Source: Acanthacorydalis orientalis
Lineage: Eukaryota; Arthropoda; Insecta; Megaloptera; Corydalidae
Direction of reading: 5' to 3'
NCBI GenBank assembly: GCA_034766995.1
Contig: CM068313.1
Coordinates: 13,751,512 to 13,815,511, forward strand
Length of the DNA: 64,000 nt
Made by a program: the position numbers and the translations under genes. The notes under the pieces were generated by a model. That model searched no databases. It saw only the letters and a list, made by a program, of their open reading frames with translations, and had not been told where the DNA came from. Position 1 is the first letter of the stretch; each line of letters opens with the position of its first letter. Positions 46,923 to 59,889 of the stretch are shown one piece after another.

Positions 46923-48957
46923 TGTTAGTATGTCTATATAATAATTTTCGAAAATAGATTGCAGCGCAGTTGTTTTATAAAGTCGCACATTTCATATCAA
47001 AATTTTTCGTGAAAATTTCATGTAACTTGGGGTATCATCGTTAATAGCAATTTAATACAAAATCTTAGTTTTTTTAAAAAAAATATTGTCCATTTTTTGA
47101 AATTTACGGAATATTTTTTATATATAGATAGATGAGGAAAAAATCAAATATTCTGTATTTGTTTAATGAAAAATCAAAAACTATTTTGTCTTTATAAATA
47201 TTTTTGTTTATTTTGAATCTCAGAATTAAGTATAAATTTATAAAACACTTGTGAGATATGTATATATATATATATATACACAACACAGACTGAAATTTTC
47301 AAAATTTTACTACAAGAATTACCCAGTTCTTATTTAACAAATGAATGGTTTATATTTATATGAAGTATCTAAATAATTTGATAAGAAATTAAAAGTAATG
47401 TTAATTATATAATTTGATGTGAAAGTTATTTTCCATAATAAATATAAAGCTGTTTCCACAGATTTTTTCATAAACTCTTCATTCGAGATTCAAATGAGGA
47501 AAATCGTTTAGTTTTTAAATATTTTTTATTTACTTCAAAAAACAAATTTTCAAAATGTAAAACGTATTAACAGATTTTTTTAAAAAAAACAATGGAATAT
47601 TTTCACTTTAAATCAATAAATCATGCATTGTGGATAGATTTATAATCATAATATATTATATGATATTATAATATTTTATAATCAATTAGATTTTAAATCT
47701 TAATTAGAGCATTGTAGAATTAAATAATTTTTAATTGTTGATATAAACAATTATTTACATGAGTACTAAATTAAAATAGAGATACTTGTGAAGAAAATAA
47801 ATGATACGTTTGTTTAAAAAAGTCAAAGAAACTTTTAATAAAATAATTTAATTATAGAAGTGAAGCGCTTTTTGTTTAATTCGTGAACCAAAAAATTCTA
47901 CTCACATATGCTAAAATGATGAAACACTGTTACTTTATTACAAAACTACAACACTTACTTTTAAAATTTCTACGGACATGTATAGATGTTTCTCCTTGTA
48001 GAAAATATAATCACTTGTTTACCAAACTGTTTTTTTTTGTTTTCTTAAATTTCAGAAATTTTCCCGAAATTTTTCCTTTCTAAACAAATAACACAATCGG
48101 ACGAATTCGTTTCTAACGTGACACTAGCTTCTAATTTTTAGATTTAAAAAAAAACGTTTCTTTTATTTTATTCGAAAGAAAATTTTCCTATTTAATCGAA
48201 AAGTATATTTAAAACTTTTTGTTCGCGATTTATTCGTTGGCGTTCGCGCCTTTCAAGTCGAGGAGCGCACGGTTTCAGAGTACGTGCACACGGATCGAAA
48301 CAATTAATAATATTATTATGAAAATTTCATCGCCTTATTTATATACAGCGTACACATCCGACAGGTGCAAAATCTTTCCCCACCCGACTCTATTATCAAC
48401 GTTTTCACTCACATGTATTTCATTCTAAGATATGTATATGCTTCTTTTAATCAATAAGTGTTGTGTAAAATCATTCCTCAATGGCCAGTGTTTGAACAAT
48501 CAATCTTTTTGAAAATCGATTAAGAGTGGAATACAGATCTCATTGGTTTCAAATCGATAAATTTTAAGACTATAGATCATATATTGTTTTAGTAAATCTG
48601 AATTTTCATACATTAATTTTCATTATTAAAATAATTATAGTATGTCATAGAATATTTATTTTAATTTCTATTGACATGAAAATTGTTATAATTTTGAATA
48701 AAATATTTTCATATTTAAATTTCATTAATATAGAAGTTGATTTATTTAGAATAAAAAAAGTAAAAAATGTACACTTTAATGTTACAAATCTAATTGAATT
48801 TTTAATAAATATTACCAGATTTAATTATTCGAATTATATGTGTGTTATTAGAATTCAGAATATTTTTTTTCACTTATAATTTTTCTACTTAAAAAAATAT
48901 TTATGTAATTATATATGTCTTTATTCAATAGAAATAGTAAAATTATAACTGTGTTTT
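46923..48957. other. No gene seen; small CG-richer spot
   Basis: 48220-48300 is CG-richer (gttggcgttcgcgcctttca). On the minus strand a TATA-like tatataaata lies at about 48335-48345 just before it, so a minus-strand promoter is conceivable but unsupported. Confidence 0.35.
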
Positions 48958-49172
48958 TGTGACTGTGATCTCGTTATTTTAACCTGATAGTCCTTTCTTT
49001 TGTCTGGATTATCGAGTCTCTGTTCTCTACTACTAGTTTCGGCACTTGTATTATTTTTAAGTAGATGTTGAAAATTTTTATACCTTTAATATCCGAGAAT
49101 ATCACACGTGCCGAAATTAGTAGTGAAAAACAAATATTTAGGTGATTTAAAAGGACAAAATCTCTTAGAATA
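48958..49172. repeat. Family B palindromic repeat, reference copy
   Basis: The left arm is tgtgactgtgatctcgttat, gagtctctgttctctactac and tagtttcggcacttg. It mirrors the right arm atcacacgtgccgaaattag and tagtgaaaaacaaat. The CACGTG-bearing inner arms and the GTGATCTCGTTGATGCG-type ends define the family. There is no coding content. Confidence 0.7.
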
Positions 49173-49507
49173 AAATATTATAGTATCGATACATTGTAAA
49201 TATATCGAACACAAAATATTAAATTTTAATAGTAAATAAAAACTTTTAAAAATAATTTTATTTATGCAAATGTAGTCACTTAAAAAAATAAAATATGTTG
49301 TTAGAAATATATATTTAAATAACGAACGTTTAATTATATTGATTAATATTTTAAAAAATTCTCCAAATATTTATTCAAATCAATTTCCTACTTTATAATC
49401 GAAAAATAACTAGACGAGAGTATATTTTGAAATATTGACATTTAATTTAAAAACATGGAAATACTTTTATATAAGAAATTTTAAAAAAATCTCTAGTAGT
49501 TTTTTTT

Positions 49508-49985
49508 TAAAATACCAGTGGGATTTGCTCTCTAGTTACTACGCTCGTAGACTCAAGGAGGAGCTTTGGTCCTCACTCTCTGACGCTTGCTATCCCCTAA
49601 CAATTAACAGAAATTAACAAATTATGCGCACAAATAATCTGCGTGAAAAGTAAGTAGTAAAATTTTTATTCGAGAAGTTTAAAAGTTTATAAAAATTAAC
49701 AACAAAATACAATGTTAAAATGTGTAACAATTTTTTTTATTTTAAAGATTCAGTGAATATAATAATTTAAATAAATGTCACTAGTTTTACATTGAAATCG
49801 TATACACGTCTTTCGTTGTACACCGTGAGAGGGCCACATACATGTGACTGATATCAACCAATCAGAACAGAGACCACGCGATATCCATTAATCATTGATG
49901 TTCAGGAATGGAAATGGTTAACGTGATACTTGTAGAGTATAGCAGGGGGAGCGAAATTGCGAGGAGGTGGTCCACACGAAAAATA
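49508..49985. repeat. Family C-like segment, GC-richer
   Basis: It starts aataccagtgggatttgctc and runs through a GC-richer 90 nt with an open plus frame (RLKEELWSSLSDACYP), which I do not recognise. Its right part has agcagggggagcgaaattgc and gaggaggtggtccacacg. A dispersed element is more likely than a gene. Confidence 0.35.
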
Positions 49986-50365
49986 AAAAAAAATGTTTGT
50001 TTTATGGAAATTTTACTATGTCATATATAGAAAGATATTTATATATTTCACATATACGGTCATAACTACAATGGTTATCATATTAAAATAAAAAATACTT
50101 TTATAACATGGAAATATTATTTTTTTTGTTGCAAATTTAATCAAAGAAAATAATAATTAATAAAATATTCGACCTTTTTGGAGTAAAGTTTTCATTGAAC
50201 TTTAAACAATCTTATTCGAGTTCGCATGCACGAATACAAATTCATGAAAGTATTTTCAATAAAATTAGAGGCTCCACTCCTTACCATTGTTTATTTTGAA
50301 TTATATGCAATTCGATTATTTTCAGATCTCTAAGGTTATTTAAACTTTTCAGTACTTTAATTGAA

Positions 50366-50512
50366 CTAGGGGATAATGGCATCGCTATCGAAATGCATAC
50401 AAATAAAAATAAACAATGGCAAATAATCATTTATTGAACATTTTTGATCAGAGAAAAATTGCGGTCTGTAGAATGGGAAAATAATTCATTTGTGAGAATT
50501 AATTGAGGCAAT
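50366..50512. repeat. Family A fragment, right arm
   Basis: gataatggcatcgctatcga, then atttattgaacatttttgat and aaataattcatttgtgagaa: an almost consensus right arm. Confidence 0.75.
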
Positions 50513-50770
50513 GTGAAGAGTATTGTACGAGTAGTTGAGCTTCATGTATTTAAATGTTTCAAAGTCAAAAATATCTGTATTGAAGCTTTTATAAAAAAAA
50601 ACTTTGTGTTGTTTAGATTGTCTTTTTTTCTTGTAAGACACGAAAATGTATGTTTCTCTTACGATCAGTTTTAATTTCATCTTTAAAATTTATCTAAATT
50701 GTTCATTATTTACCTATAGATGATTGAAATCAAAACTGAAAGTAAAAAAATAAAGTTCATACGTGGCACA

Positions 50771-50854
50771 TAGAATTTATACAGATTAAATAAAATTATT
50801 TATTGAATTCTTTAATTTTGTGATTTTTTCATTCATCTCACAAACTGTACACAA

Positions 50855-50908
<54 letters not shown>

Positions 50909-51212
50909 ATTAAATCAAAGCATTTAATTTAAATGTGCATATTGAAAGTACCTTGCAACTAAAACATGTACAAAAAATTACATAGATGTTGACGTATAGA
51001 ATTAATACAGATTAAGAAAAATGATTTATTAATTTTTTTAGTTTTGCAATTTTTTACATTCATCCCACAAACAATATACGCATATATATATATATATATA
51101 ATCTATTAAATCAAATCATTTAATTTAAATGCGCATACTAAAATAAACATCATACATTGATAGTACCTTATAATTAAAACATTTACAAAAATTTACACAG
51201 ATGTGTAAACAT
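50771..51212 (+). repeat. Tandem duplication, period about 226 nt
   Basis: tagaatttatacagattaaa at 50771 recurs as tagaattaatacagattaag at 50997. The two units share their order: cattcatctcacaaac or cattcatcccacaaac, an (AT)n array, atcatttaatttaaatg, then acatgtacaaaaaattac or acatttacaaaaatttac. Confidence 0.8.
50857..50906. repeat. (AT)n microsatellite
   Basis: 50 nt of AT inside unit 1 of the tandem duplication; unit 2 holds a shorter one. Confidence 0.95.
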
Positions 51213-51589
51213 ATTTGGTAAAAATTCATAAATTTGGACAATATTGTACGGCATTTCTACTGAAATATGTAATATAAAAATAACCCACCTCTCGTTTACT
51301 GAAAAAAGTATTCTTACTGATAAATCTTTCAATATTTGAATTGAAAATAATTATTGACACAATGCATCATAGAGTGGATAGTAAGGTATCTGTTATCAAA
51401 CACGAATAATTTCACTGTGATTATTCTCAGAAATTCTATTAGAGGTTCACAACTTAAAATTTCAATATAAATTTCTAATAAAAAGTTAAATCACTTTTGA
51501 AATCGCGGAGAACTGCACGTATCAATAATATATTCTTTTTATTTTTTTATAAATAATATTTTTTTTTCTAAAGATTTCATCAGAGTATA

Positions 51590-51925
51590 TAGTACTGACA
51601 CAGATGCTAAATTTACTTTTACAAATGAAATGTTCACGCTTTTCAAATTATAAAAATGGATGTTTGAAGATGTTCAATAAATGATTATAGATCATTTTTG
51701 ATTTCTGTTTATGGACATTTCTATCATTTTCGAAGAGATAAGAAACCAAAAACTCTTTATGTACTAGTCTTGTAAAAAGATTTTTCTGCACTTTGTCTCT
51801 CTCTCAGAATAAAAGTATCTTTATCAAAATATTCTTAAGCTGATATCAAATGTGATCAATTATCATTTATTGAATATTTATGGTATTGGGGGAGAAAAAC
51901 ATTTATTTGGGAAACAGTATAGAAT
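51590..51925. repeat. Family A copy, both arms
   Basis: gtactgacacagatgctaaa at the left, a diverged centre with a ct-rich insert, atcatttattgaatatttat at the right and aacagtatag at the end. Confidence 0.7.
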
Positions 51926-53547
51926 TTAAAACAGGAATAATTAAAAAGTAATGATCGGTGAACCATGGAATATAAAATATATAGAAAAATATCATAGAAG
52001 AAATGGAAGAGATGATTTAATTGATTTAATAATCAATCAAATTGTAGAAGATGTTTGCATAGCATTAGACTGGTAATATAATTATAATAATTTCACTAAA
52101 TTATTTTATAAATAATTTCTAATTCAAATATTATCTATTTGAAAACATTTTCTGATAAAAAGAATCAAAACAATATACGAAAAGTGAATGTGTAAATAAA
52201 ATCAAAACATTACAATATACTTTTTAGTTAATTCTGTTGCAGGTCATTTTTTGTTGATCATTTCACCGAAAGACTATTAGAAATTCTATGTAACATAAAT
52301 GCATTCGACGAGACATTAAAATATTCGTGCAAGATTTAATTTATTGCATCACATGATTTTAGCACGTTTGCCAAATTCAATGACGGGATTTCAACAAAAC
52401 CTCTGACGTCTGTTTTATAAAGAATATAGTTTGACTAAAATGGATATTTACTTTTAAAAAAAAAATAACTTCCTGCGCTGGGAATTTTTACATGTGTGCT
52501 TATTTAATTACAAACTGACCACAAAAATCACATGACAATTCTTATAAACTTGCAAGTAATCGTTCGTTGATTGTCTATTCTTAGTTTTATTATCGAATTT
52601 TATTGTTTATTTTGTCTTATGATTATGATTGAATTTATTATAATAATAACCGATTCACTTTATATATATATATATATACATACATACACACACACAAGGC
52701 TGAAAGCTATAAAGTTTTTATATAAACAAGGAATACTTCTTTTAATAAACATAGTTTTTAGGTCAAGAAAGAACATTGTCCGCAAGTAAAATTTTTAAAT
52801 TGTTAATATTAAAGAAAAATAAGTTAATTAATCATTGATGACCTTTAAATATCTATGAAGTATTATTGATTGTTCTAATCAAAATAAGGAAAATTATTAA
52901 GAAATGATTTCATTTTACATTTTAAAAAGAATAACATTGACCTCTAGGACCTAACCATTGTTATTTTTGTCTTCCTGTGTGTTCGTTATTCATACTTATT
53001 CCAACAGAATCCTTGAGATCACTTAAGTTCTGGTTTTTTACAATATACGTAGAAAATAAAAAACTGAAGAGGGATATTAAGGACTCCAGCAGAGTAATTA
53101 GTATTTAAAGAATATTTCAGATGATTTTATTAAAATATGTTCAAATTTTTCAGTACTTTTGACTCTTTTTAGTTTCAAATTAAAATTAATTGAATTTATT
53201 GTATTTCAAGAGAAAAAGATCAGTGGGTAGATAATGAGATATTTGCAAAATTCATATTCTTGAAAATACTATTTGTTATATTATTTTTCATATAAAATCG
53301 TTTTAAAATTCATTCAGTTTTCATTTAAAACTTTAATTTCAATTCACTTTTTTAATAAATGTTAAAAATCTTTTTTTAAAGAAAGAAAATAAATAAAACG
53401 TGCTTCATGTTTGTTTATTTTCTTAAATAATCCACAACTTTTTTAAACACTATTTTTTTTAAATTGGAGAAGAACATATAAAGACAAATATATGCTTCAA
53501 ATTTATTTTCACTCACCAAATTTTCATATTTCACTTTTCAAATTTAT

Positions 53548-53800
53548 TTTTTACTCACCTCTCAAACAAAAAAATTTTTCTGTTCTAAAATGTTCAATAA
53601 TTGATTATGAATCATTCTTTATTATTGATTATGCGAATTCTTAAGAATATTTCTTCATTATCAGGGTACTAAAGTAAAAAAATCTTAAGTTATAAAAAAT
53701 ACAATAAGAAACAGTCAAAAGTGATCAATAATCAATTATTGAATCTTATTGATAATAAAAAAAATATGATTTATGGGTGAGTGAAAAATTTTCAGTAAAA
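53548..53800. repeat. Family A copy, diverged
   Basis: ttctaaaatgttcaataatt and ttcttcattatcagggtact to the right arm with agtgatcaataatcaattat. Confidence 0.65.
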
Positions 53801-54424
53801 TTTGTTCATCTTAAAAGAAATAAAAATAAAAAGATTACTAACTATTAAGTTAATAATAACTAATTAATTTAAAATAAATATGGTATCTACTCGAAAATTC
53901 ATTTTATACAAATAAAATTTAACTCTAATTAAAAATAAATTATTTTTTTTAAAAAAAATTGTGGGGTTTATAAATGTGAATTTAGCTACAGCGAAGGAAT
54001 TATATTGTGCGAATTTATATTATTTTTAGAACTAAATATTTAATTGAAAAAAAAAATCAATTCCGAACTACTTATTATACAATTTTTTTATTATCAAGAC
54101 GAAATAACTTTTGGCAAAAATAATAAATTGAGTAGAGTAATAAAAATAAAATCAATTTTAAACAGAAAAAATTATATAAAAATAATATCAAACGACATTC
54201 TGTTTTATAATTAGATGAATTTATTTTTGTAATATTTAAGTCAGATTTATTTTAAACTAATAAATTTAAAGCTTCCATTTATAAATTAAATAATTAAACA
54301 GTAAATTAAAAGAATCTGTTTTATTTATCATTTACAATATTATAAATTAAAAAATAAATAATGCACATAATTTATTGTTCAATTTCTGTAATAAAAACAA
54401 CTAGATGTATTATAAAAATTAACA

Positions 54425-54503
54425 GGGGTCAGTACGCTTGCATTGGAGATTGATCGACTATCAATCAAACAAGAACGTGTGAAGCAGCAACGAAAACATG
54501 ATG
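54425..54503 (+). other. Candidate unassigned 5' exon
   Basis: ggggtcagtacgcttgcatt begins with an initiator-like tcagt. About 75 nt later there is a strong donor (catgatgtaagaatt). No downstream exon was found in the window. Low support. Confidence 0.2.
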
Positions 54504-55756
54504 TAAGAATTAAACAGTTTGCAAGATACCAACATATGATTAATTGTGTGTATGTGTGTGTACGCTGAAGACTATCTTTCTCTTTTACGATTATTGTGTA
54601 TTGAACAACTTTGCTATTTCGGATATGCTGTTAATGAGACCATCGCGTTTATGATAATTAGTAGTTTATAAAAAGTGTCTGAAAAAAACACTTGACATGA
54701 ATTGATTACTTTTTAAAGGTATGAATCGGTTAAAAAATAACAATTTGGAATTCAGTCTCGTGTAAAAAAGTGTAACGAGGTTAAAAAAATTAAAAGGTGG
54801 GTTTAACAGTATGTAAATGAAAATTGATGGAAATATTTTTTTTAGTAAAGTTCATTCGACTCGTTAATGTTAACTGTTGTGCAGTGTTCGTTATGTTTAT
54901 GACCTATATATAGAAAGTGATTAAGTAAAATTTGTTCACTTTAAAAAAAGTTAAAAAATGAAGGGAAATAAGTATTAAATTCTCAGACTGAAAAATGACT
55001 GATTTATTTAAAATAAGTGTTGTGTCTACTTGAAAATTCATTTCAGCGAGATAAGGATAAACTAAGATTAAAAACAAATTATCTTTCGATAAAAATGTAT
55101 AGTTTTTAAATTGACAACTATTATAATTGCATTTGTGATAAGATTTTTTTTATAACAGGAAAAAGCGATCAAAAACCTATCTAGTAAAATACAAATTTTG
55201 TACACATTTATCAACAAACAGAAATAAAAAAAGCCCTGAGAAATAGGAAACCGCAAAAGATGTTTTTAACTCACAATTATATATTCAAACATTATAAAAA
55301 AACTATTTTGTATTGAGTTCTGTAACCATAGAAAACGATTATTTTTTTATAATCAGTTTAAAAAATATATAATAAAAAATATTTAGTAATGAAATGATGC
55401 GCGGATAAACATTTTAATAGAAAAATTTTATTATTAAAGAAATCTATCCAGGAAAATCCAAATAATAAATTGCCTCGCCGATAAACTATAAAATAGAACA
55501 TGTATGTACTATGAAATAATTATTAGTATACAAATATTTCAGTTTATTTCAGGGTCATATCCTTCTATTGAAAATAGAAGTTATTTTCATTTTTTTAAAT
55601 ATGTGGTTTCAATTTTCTAATTGTGGTTATGTTTTATACAGGCTCGAGATAATAATTTTGATAAATTCTTTTCTCTGTTAAATATCTATAAAATGATTGA
55701 AATAAAAAGTTAGTAACAGTATTTAAACAATTATTTTAGAATATAATTTTGATACT

Positions 55757-56070
55757 AGCAAAACTCACTTTAAAAAAAGTTTACTTAACCCACAAATAAT
55801 TTTTTTGATCAAAAATGTTCAATAATATGCCTATCTCTTGATGTCGATTCCATAATTTTAAGAACACTAAGGCACAAAAAAAATTTAGTAAATTAGTTTA
55901 CAATCCATATTAAAAATGCAGTATTTAACTATCTTAGCACTCAGAATTATGGAATCGCCATTAATATTCGTACAAGAAAATCAAAAATGATTAATAATCA
56001 TTTATTAAACATTTTTGATTAGAAAATATTTTTATTGTTTGCGGTGAGTGAAAAATTAATATTTTTAAAT
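55757..56070. repeat. Family A copy, both arms
   Basis: ttgatcaaaaatgttcaata, gatgtcgattccataatttt, cactcagaattatggaatcg, then aatcatttattaaacatttt. The centre is a recognisable inverted repeat. Confidence 0.7.
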
Positions 56071-56163
56071 TAATCTCCTTTTTATCCATTTTTCATTACG
56101 AACCAGGAATGAATTACTAGTATATTACTTTCTGTTTTGTTCTTCTGTATGCCTACTATTTTT

Positions 56164-56243
56164 TAAGTCGATAGGAAAATAATTGCAGAAATTTATATAA
56201 AATTGAAGGTCATAAAACCGTAATAATTTTTCTACCCAGCTAA
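56164..56243. mobile_element. Minimal mariner MITE, ends only
   Basis: About 80 nt: aagtcgataggaaaataatt at the left and the complement of taatttttctacccagctaa at the right, leaving almost no interior. It is the smallest derivative of the same mariner family. Confidence 0.55.
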
Positions 56244-56419
56244 TAGAACAATTTTAATAGAATAACCTGGAATAATTTTCACGTACGTTAATATCAGATA
56301 GATTAGTTTTGCTGACTTTAGTTCCGATGATTCAACTTAAGTGTTTATTCTACGTTTTCTACTAACTAGCAAGTAGATAATTTCAACAGTTAAAATTATC
56401 TACTACCATTATATAGATT

Positions 56420-56702
56420 TGGTGCTGACTAAATTTACTTTTAAAAATTCATTTTTCACTTGCCTCAAAAAAAAATCAATCGATTATAATTCAAAATAAT
56501 GTTAATAATGAGCAAAAATATTCAATAATCATATTTTTCTGCACCTCGACTCTCAGATACTAAAGGCATTGCCATTAAAATGTTTGTAAGAAACAACTAA
56601 AAATGATCAGTCGAGAATTATGAAATATTTTTGATCCGAAAAAAATCGTGGTCTGTGGGGTGATTGAGGAATTTACTATCATATTGAAATCAGTCTAACA
56701 AA
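56420..56702. repeat. Family A copy, diverged
   Basis: tttggtgctgactaaattta at the left and cgtggtctgtggggtgattg near the right end. Confidence 0.6.
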
Positions 56703-56925
56703 ATAAGAATTCAACGTTTAAATGTATATTTAACTCTAATGTGAACATAATTCTGCATGTGTAACAACTAGAGGACCTTGAACTTTTCCAGGTAACAAGT
56801 TTTAAATACTGGGACTCTCACACCTCGACTACTTTTAAGATTTCATGGATAGAGGTGTTTCTTTATGTGGCGTATCATTTTTCGTATCCTCTTTGTGTTG
56901 CATCTTTTAATTCAATCAGCGCAGC

Positions 56926-56965
56926 TTTAGAGTTCGAGCGAAGCGACCCTTTTACTAGTATTGTA
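56926..56965. repeat. Family C fragment, inverted
   Basis: The complement reads actagtaaaagggtcgcttc, then gctcgaactc, similar to the 46.8- and 49.5-kb starts. Confidence 0.35.
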
Positions 56966-57086
56966 TGTGAATGTAATGTTACAAAAACAGACTTCATTTT
57001 CATCGAGAAAGATATCTGATTCCTTTAATCTGATTCAAACACATTGAAAAACTGATGTAACATAAATTAGTTATATACAAATTATA

Positions 57087-57535
57087 TTAGGTTGGTAGAA
57101 AAATAATTGCGGTTTATGACTTTCAAGTGCATATACATTTTTCCATTTATGGTCCAGAACTGTTGGATGACCAACGTTTAAATTTTGTGCAAGCTCTTGA
57201 ATTTTTGAGTTTGGTTCTGATTAAACTAACTCTTTCAGTCGGTCGTTATGAACTGAAAAAAACCGCCCACGACCTTCATTTTCAAGGCTCTTATCCCTAG
57301 CACGAAGTTTTTGGAACCACTATTGCACCAGTGCTTTTTAACAATACTCATACTAAAAGCATCGTTTCGTTTTAGACTATCTGTTTACCACCGTCTTGAA
57401 CTCTTACAAAAAATTTCTCTTATTTGCTTCTTTACCACCTTTAATTCAATAGCCCAATTTAAAGCAAAATTAATAGGAAAATTAAAGTATATGGCACCAA
57501 AATACAAAAATTGTACTTTAAAATGATAACATGAA
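57087..57535 (-). mobile_element. Mariner remnant, minus strand, one end missing
   Basis: It starts ttaggttggtagaaaaataa with good identity to the 34.5-kb copy. It contains the same antisense helix-turn-helix remnant and the same junction between that remnant and the 3' end as the 33.2- and 44.7-kb copies. The gene-proximal end is not recognisable. A plus-strand open frame here is a shadow. Confidence 0.75.
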
Positions 57536-57616
57536 TACAATGAAATGATACTCATTTCATACAAAATTATTTATAGTTGAAAATATTAAAAAATGATTTA
57601 CAAACAGATTAATCAA

Positions 57617-57955
57617 AATACAGTTCTGACTATGTCTGAATTTATTTTTAAAAATTATTTTTTCATAGATCATAAAATACTATTTAAGTATTTTTTTCTG
57701 TTAAATCATCTTCATTTTTAATTGTTTCTTATTGATAATTCAATTATCCTCAGAGAGCCAAGATATGTATCAATCTCTATTCTGAGATTGAATGATTTCT
57801 CTATACTGACACTACTGATCAATTTTGACTCTTCCTTTTTATATATTTCAATTCATCAATCATTTATTCAACATTTTTGATTAGAAAATGTGTTATTTAT
57901 GAGGTAAAGAATTCATTTATGAAAATGAATTTATTCAGTGTTAAAACAGTATTTT
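57617..57955. repeat. Family A copy, both ends present
   Basis: tacagttctgactatgtctg at the left and atttattcagtgttaaaaca, then gta at the right: both termini are kept, in line with the TA-CAGT end model. Confidence 0.7.
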
Positions 57956-58807
57956 TAAAAATGACTTGGTTAATACAACTGAACAAGTACAGTAAAATTA
58001 AAAATTATTTAGTTTTCGGAATGTCATTTTTGAGATGTTTTTAAGTAATGTATCTTAGATTTGTTTGAATAATGAATTCAAATATTTAACTTTGAATTGA
58101 ATCTAATTAGGCGAATCGATTAAAGATCTGTATAACGATTGAAAATGTCAAGTTCTTATATTTTGAACCGTATCTATAAATTAAAAAGAAATATCTGCAT
58201 TATTACCAAAGTATATTAATATATAGTGTTCTAAAAAAAAACTAGTGATTTTCCATCATCTAGAATGTATCACGTTGTAAGACACATGAGCCAAGTGTAA
58301 CACAACATCAAAAGACACGTTATAGTTGGAAAATCTTCGAACGTACTCTGGCTTCTTGCGTTCAACAAACTAATTAACCCCAAATCACTTATATGCGTTC
58401 GATATGCTTTATGCAGTCGAGAAATCAATTATAACAATAATACATTGAACCTAAACGACATACATACACACTGTACACACACATATATATATATATTTTC
58501 ATACGTATGATATCTTTTTATCTATGTGTTATCATTTGTTGAATTTATATAGTGTTCAAAGTTTGTGTGCGGTAGTTTTGCAGAAACGAACGGGGTGTAC
58601 GTGTAACAAGTCATATATACACACAAACTGCGAGCACAATAACCTATTGATGGGGAACACGTTCAAAGGAGGTGTGTTTTAAATAGAATCCGAAGACGTG
58701 TTCGACATAACGTGTATATTTTAGAAAGGATTGTTGAATTTGTAAGTTTTCTAAATATATTTTTAATTGAAGTCTAATAACTGTTGTTTTATGTAAACGT
58801 TAACGCA

Positions 58808-59060
58808 TGCAGTGACGGATTGAGGATTTTGAGAACCAGGCAAATAATTTTCAATCAAATGCAATTATTCAACAAAAAGAAATATTTTTTTGCTCAAATA
58901 CTATTTTATTAAAATTATAAGTGTATTTCTTTATATCTATAATTCTTTTCAAGCGTTATCACAGTGGTATTCATGCTTTTATATCACGAGTTTCTCTAAC
59001 GTGACTAGTTATTGGCACATGTAAAATCTGGAGGTGCATTTTAAATACTTGAAGTATTGA
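58808..59060 (+). mobile_element. Possible hAT-like terminal fragment
   Basis: It begins cagtgacggattgaggattt, similar to the cagtggcgcatt start of the fragment near 39.4 kb. The right limit is uncertain. There is no coding content. Confidence 0.3.
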
Positions 59061-59889
59061 TAATCAAGAATTATATAAAATGTTGCTTAAATGGCATACA
59101 AACTGAAACTAGAAGTAATAAAAGTAGATTACAGCAATAAAGATATTTTATTGTTGTCTTTCTGTAATATATTTCCTAAAATTATTGCTTGTTTAAGTTT
59201 AATATGTTTGTAGTAAAAATTCATATATTCAAATAAAGTAATTTATTTAAATTTATGTAATGATTTAAGTCTCTTTACTGACAAATTATTGTCTGTTTTA
59301 TAATCAGACTTTTCTACCTAACTTTGAAGCACAGGATCTACATTTTTCAAATTTTGTACACTTTTTTTAAAGTAATGATGAATATATAAGAACTGTTCCC
59401 AAAGCAACAAAAAATTTTGCGTGAAACGAGATAATTAGTTTCATTTGGCACTATTCGAGGATAATATTAAAATAATATTCCTAATTGTGTGGTATGATAA
59501 CACAAACTTCAAAGAGCTATATGACAAGAATTCCATGAATTCTAATTTAAATCTGTAACCCAAAGGAATAAGAAAATGAAACGTGAGCATACCTGTAAAG
59601 ATTTTAATAAAATTATCACACTTCATAATAAAAACTTAAATATCATTCGGTTGGAATGTTATGTATTAAGTAATAGCGAGTAAAAGTAGAAAATAAAAAT
59701 TATCTATTTAAGAGTAATTTTCTTAGAGTGATTATTAATCTATTATTGTTATTTTTTCGAAGATATTTCACTCATTTTTAAAACATTTGTGGAAAATACG
59801 TTCAAAGTTTTTAATCAAATTAAAAACAGTTTAAAAAGCAAATATTTTGATTAAAAAAAATTTCTGTAATGATTTTATTCTCACTTCAG

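Larger units (their letters stand above)
51926..55756. other. No gene seen
   Basis: AT-rich DNA with one diverged family A copy (53.5 kb), a family A end remnant (about 53955-54005) and the weak exon candidate at 54.4 kb. Confidence 0.45.
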
